From: CAYONP01 sp964405335
GTDB lineage: Bacteria > Armatimonadota > UBA10988
Length of the DNA stretch: 14,400 nt
Assembly: GCA_964405335.1 (NCBI GenBank)
Contig: CAYONP010000125.1
Coordinates: 1-14,400, forward strand
Direction of reading: 5' to 3'
Of this stretch, positions 12,829 to 14,400 are shown in pieces. The translations under genes and the position numbers were made by a program. The notes beneath the pieces were generated by a model. The model saw only the letters and a list, made by a program, of their open reading frames with translations. It searched no databases and was not told the DNA's origin. Each line of letters opens with the position of its first letter. The first letter of the stretch is position 1.

Positions 12829-14289
12829 ATGACCCTCGGCGAACTCAAGGCATCCGGCTACCGCTCGGAGTCCGTCAAGGACGAGATGCGACGCAACCTG
12901 CGGCGCAAGATGGCCGCCGGCGAACCGCTCTTCCCCGGCATCGTCGGCTTCGACGACACGGTCATCCCGCAACTGATCAACGCCATCCTGGCCCGCCACG
13001 ACATCATCCTGCTCGGGCTGCGCGGACAGGCCAAAACACGCCTGCTGCGGCAACTGGTCAGCCTGCTCGACGAGGAGCTGCCCGCCGTCGCCGGCGCACC
13101 GCTGAACGACGACCCGCTGGCCCCCGCCAGCGCCAATGCGCGGCGGCTGATCCGCGAACTCGGCGACGAGACGCCCATCGAGCTGGTCCCCCGCCCGCGG
13201 CGCTACAATGAGAAGCTGGCCACACCGGACGTCAGCATCGCCGACCTGATCGGCGACATCGACCCGATCAAGGCGAGCCGCGAGCAGCGCGACTTCAGCG
13301 ATGAAGAGGTGATCCACTACGGCATCATCCCGCGGACCAACCGCGGCATCTTCGCCCTCAACGAGCTACCCGATCTGCAGCCGCGGATCCAGGTCGGCCT
13401 GCTCAACATCATGGAAGAGAAAGACCTGCAGATCCGCGGCTTCCCCATCCGCCTGCCGCTCGACCTGGTCATGGTCTACACCGCCAACCCCGAGGACTAC
13501 ACCAATCGCGGCAGCATCATCACGCCGCTGAAGGACCGGATCGACAGCCAGATCATCACCCACTACCCCGAGACCATCGCCGAGGCGGTGACCATCACCG
13601 ACCAGGAGGCCTGGGTAGAGCGCGGCATCGACGCCCGGGTGACACCGCTGTTCAAGGAGATCATCGAAGAGATCGCCTTCGCCGCCCGCGAATCGAGCTA
13701 TGTCGACCAGTCGAGCGGGGTCAGTGCGCGGCTCTCGATCGCCGCCCGCGAGTGCCTGGTCAGCAACATGGAAAAGCGAGCGTTGGCCCACGGCGAGGAG
13801 ACGGTCTATCCGCGGATCAGCGACCTTTACGCCATTCTGCCGGCGATGACCGGCAAGCTCGAGCTGGTCTATGAAGGCGAACGCGAGGGCACCACGGCCG
13901 TTGCGCTGCAGCTCATCGGCGCGGGCGTCAAGCGCGTCTTCCGCCGTCGCTTCCCCGACACCTTCCTCGGCACCGAGGACGGCGAGCCGCGGCTGAACGA
14001 TGATTCGGCGCTCTATCGCTCGATCAACAGCTACTTCCGCGATGAGCAGACGGTCGACATCGGCGACGACATGCCGTACGGCGAGTACGCCGCCGCGCTG
14101 ACCGCCGTTCCCGGCCTGCGCGCGGCGGCCGAGCGCCACTCACCCGGCGGCGACCCGCGCGAGTTGGCCGGCGTGATGGAGCTGATCCTCGAGGGCCTGC
14201 ACCAGCACTCGATTCTGTCGAAGGCCTCGCTGACCCGCGCGGTGCGTTACCAGGATGTGCTCTCGGCGATGTTCCGCGGGCTGGAGTAA
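12829..14289 (+). CDS. Magnesium-chelatase/MoxR-like AAA+ ATPase
   Basis: A 486-residue cytoplasmic protein with a single AAA+ module. Walker A is GLRGQAKT (63-70). The Walker B region is GIFALNELPDL, with N178-E179 in place of the usual D-E. Sensor 1 is TAN (218-220) before PEDYTNRG. A probable arginine finger is R237 in PLKDR, and sensor 2 is S-A-R (299-301). The block from FALNELPDL through IQVGLLNIMEE to TPLKDR is characteristic of ChlI-related ATPases often mislabelled sigma-54-interacting regulators; no sigma-54-type GAFTGA loop is seen. Such ATPases usually act with a VWA-domain protein to remodel or load targets; a partner gene would lie past the window. The start at 12829 is chosen for the conserved-looking MTLGELKASGY; its site (AGGAC, about 8-9 nt before the ATG) is weaker than in the neighbours. 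The promoter candidate lies just upstream. Confidence 0.88.
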   Translation: MTLGELKASGYRSESVKDEMRRNLRRKMAAGEPLFPGIVGFDDTVIPQLINAILARHDIILLGLRGQAKTRLLRQLVSLLDEELPAVAGAPLNDDPLAPASANARRLIRELGDETPIELVPRPRRYNEKLATPDVSIADLIGDIDPIKASREQRDFSDEEVIHYGIIPRTNRGIFALNELPDLQPRIQVGLLNIMEEKDLQIRGFPIRLPLDLVMVYTANPEDYTNRGSIITPLKDRIDSQIITHYPETIAEAVTITDQEAWVERGIDARVTPLFKEIIEEIAFAARESSYVDQSSGVSARLSIAARECLVSNMEKRALAHGEETVYPRISDLYAILPAMTGKLELVYEGEREGTTAVALQLIGAGVKRVFRRRFPDTFLGTEDGEPRLNDDSALYRSINSYFRDEQTVDIGDDMPYGEYAAALTAVPGLRAAAERHSPGGDPRELAGVMELILEGLHQHSILSKASLTRAVRYQDVLSAMFRGLE

Positions 14290-14339
14290 CGGCGCAGGGC
14301 GGCCCATAGGCGTCAGTCTTGGGGCTGAAGTGAGTGGAT

Positions 14340-14400
14340 GGTGCCACTGGCGGCTCGCCCGCCAGTGCTGTCCAGCAGCTCGTCGGCGGCACTGGCGGGC
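14340..14400. repeat. Composite palindromic repeat, family A, copy 3 (cut by window edge)
   Basis: It begins GGTGCC at 14340. The left hairpin is complete: CACTGGCGG (14345-14353) pairs with CCGCCAGTG (14359-14367) around a 5-nt loop. The 22-nt spacer (14368-14389) is nearly identical to that of copy 1. The second hairpin starts at 14390 and is cut off by the window edge. By comparison with copy 1, about 17 nt are missing. It begins 50 nt after the ATPase stop; those 50 nt hold no evident structure, so this element may also be the end of that transcript. Confidence 0.88.

Noticed and set aside
12718..13317. A 200-codon upstream extension of the first TPR gene's open frame
   Set aside because: It is antisense to the conserved AAA+ ATPase, and a GGGGAGG site plus signal peptide place the start at 12717.
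13366..14139. A 257-codon minus-strand open frame inside the ATPase gene
   Set aside because: It is antisense to conserved AAA+ motifs and has no recognisable domain; a GC-bias shadow.
1..14400. CRISPR array from the family A repeats
   Set aside because: The three copies are thousands of bases apart, are palindromic throughout, and no cas gene is seen.

Overview
The window is GC-rich bacterial chromosomal DNA with strong GGAGG-type ribosome binding sites, secreted and lipoprotein signal peptides, and dispersed palindromic intergenic repeats. Large secreted alpha-2-macroglobulins with an N-terminal TPR region, DUF4139 lipoproteins and B12-binding radical SAM proteins point to a Gram-negative-type envelope. 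They would fit Planctomycetota, Armatimonadota, Hydrogenedentota or a similar lineage, but nothing here (no rRNA, no ribosomal protein) fixes the phylum. No tRNA, rRNA, CRISPR array, transposase or phage gene was seen.

Layout, left to right. Positions 1-218 are non-coding and hold two unrelated composite palindromic repeats (family A, 1-64; family B, 101-184). Positions 219-2131 are a tight three-gene minus-strand operon: a 77-residue two-helix membrane protein, a 128-residue four-helix membrane protein, and a B12-binding radical SAM enzyme. The genes are coupled by a stop codon embedded in a ribosome binding site and by a 16-nt overlap. Positions 2132-2306 are a compact, highly structured spacer: a perfect 10-bp stem that ends at the start codon and covers its Shine-Dalgarno, a 20-bp operator-like palindrome, and a perfect 19-bp terminator-like hairpin behind the next gene. 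Positions 2307-12717 are a minus-strand set of four envelope genes. In transcription order these are two tandem, apparently paralogous secreted helical-repeat proteins, a DUF4139 lipoprotein and a 1812-residue alpha-2-macroglobulin with an intact CAEQ thioester. A 279-nt spacer carrying family A copy 2 separates the last two. At 12829-14289, divergently transcribed, is a magnesium-chelatase/MoxR-like AAA+ ATPase. Family A copy 3 (14340 to the window end) follows 50 nt after its stop.

How the genes may work together (inference). Every product of the four-gene set carries an export signal. Alpha-2-macroglobulins trap proteases and can bind targets covalently through the thioester. The DUF4139 lipoprotein and the TPR proteins could anchor or assemble it in the periplasm or at the outer membrane. 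The AAA+ ATPase belongs to a family that normally works with a VWA-domain partner, which would lie beyond the right edge. The radical SAM operon looks functionally separate; the reaction it catalyses cannot be read from the sequence.

The most unusual signals are: two families of double-hairpin repeats in which stem base changes are compensated; the envelope gene set with its tandem TPR pair; and the start-codon-abutting stem before the small membrane-protein operon.
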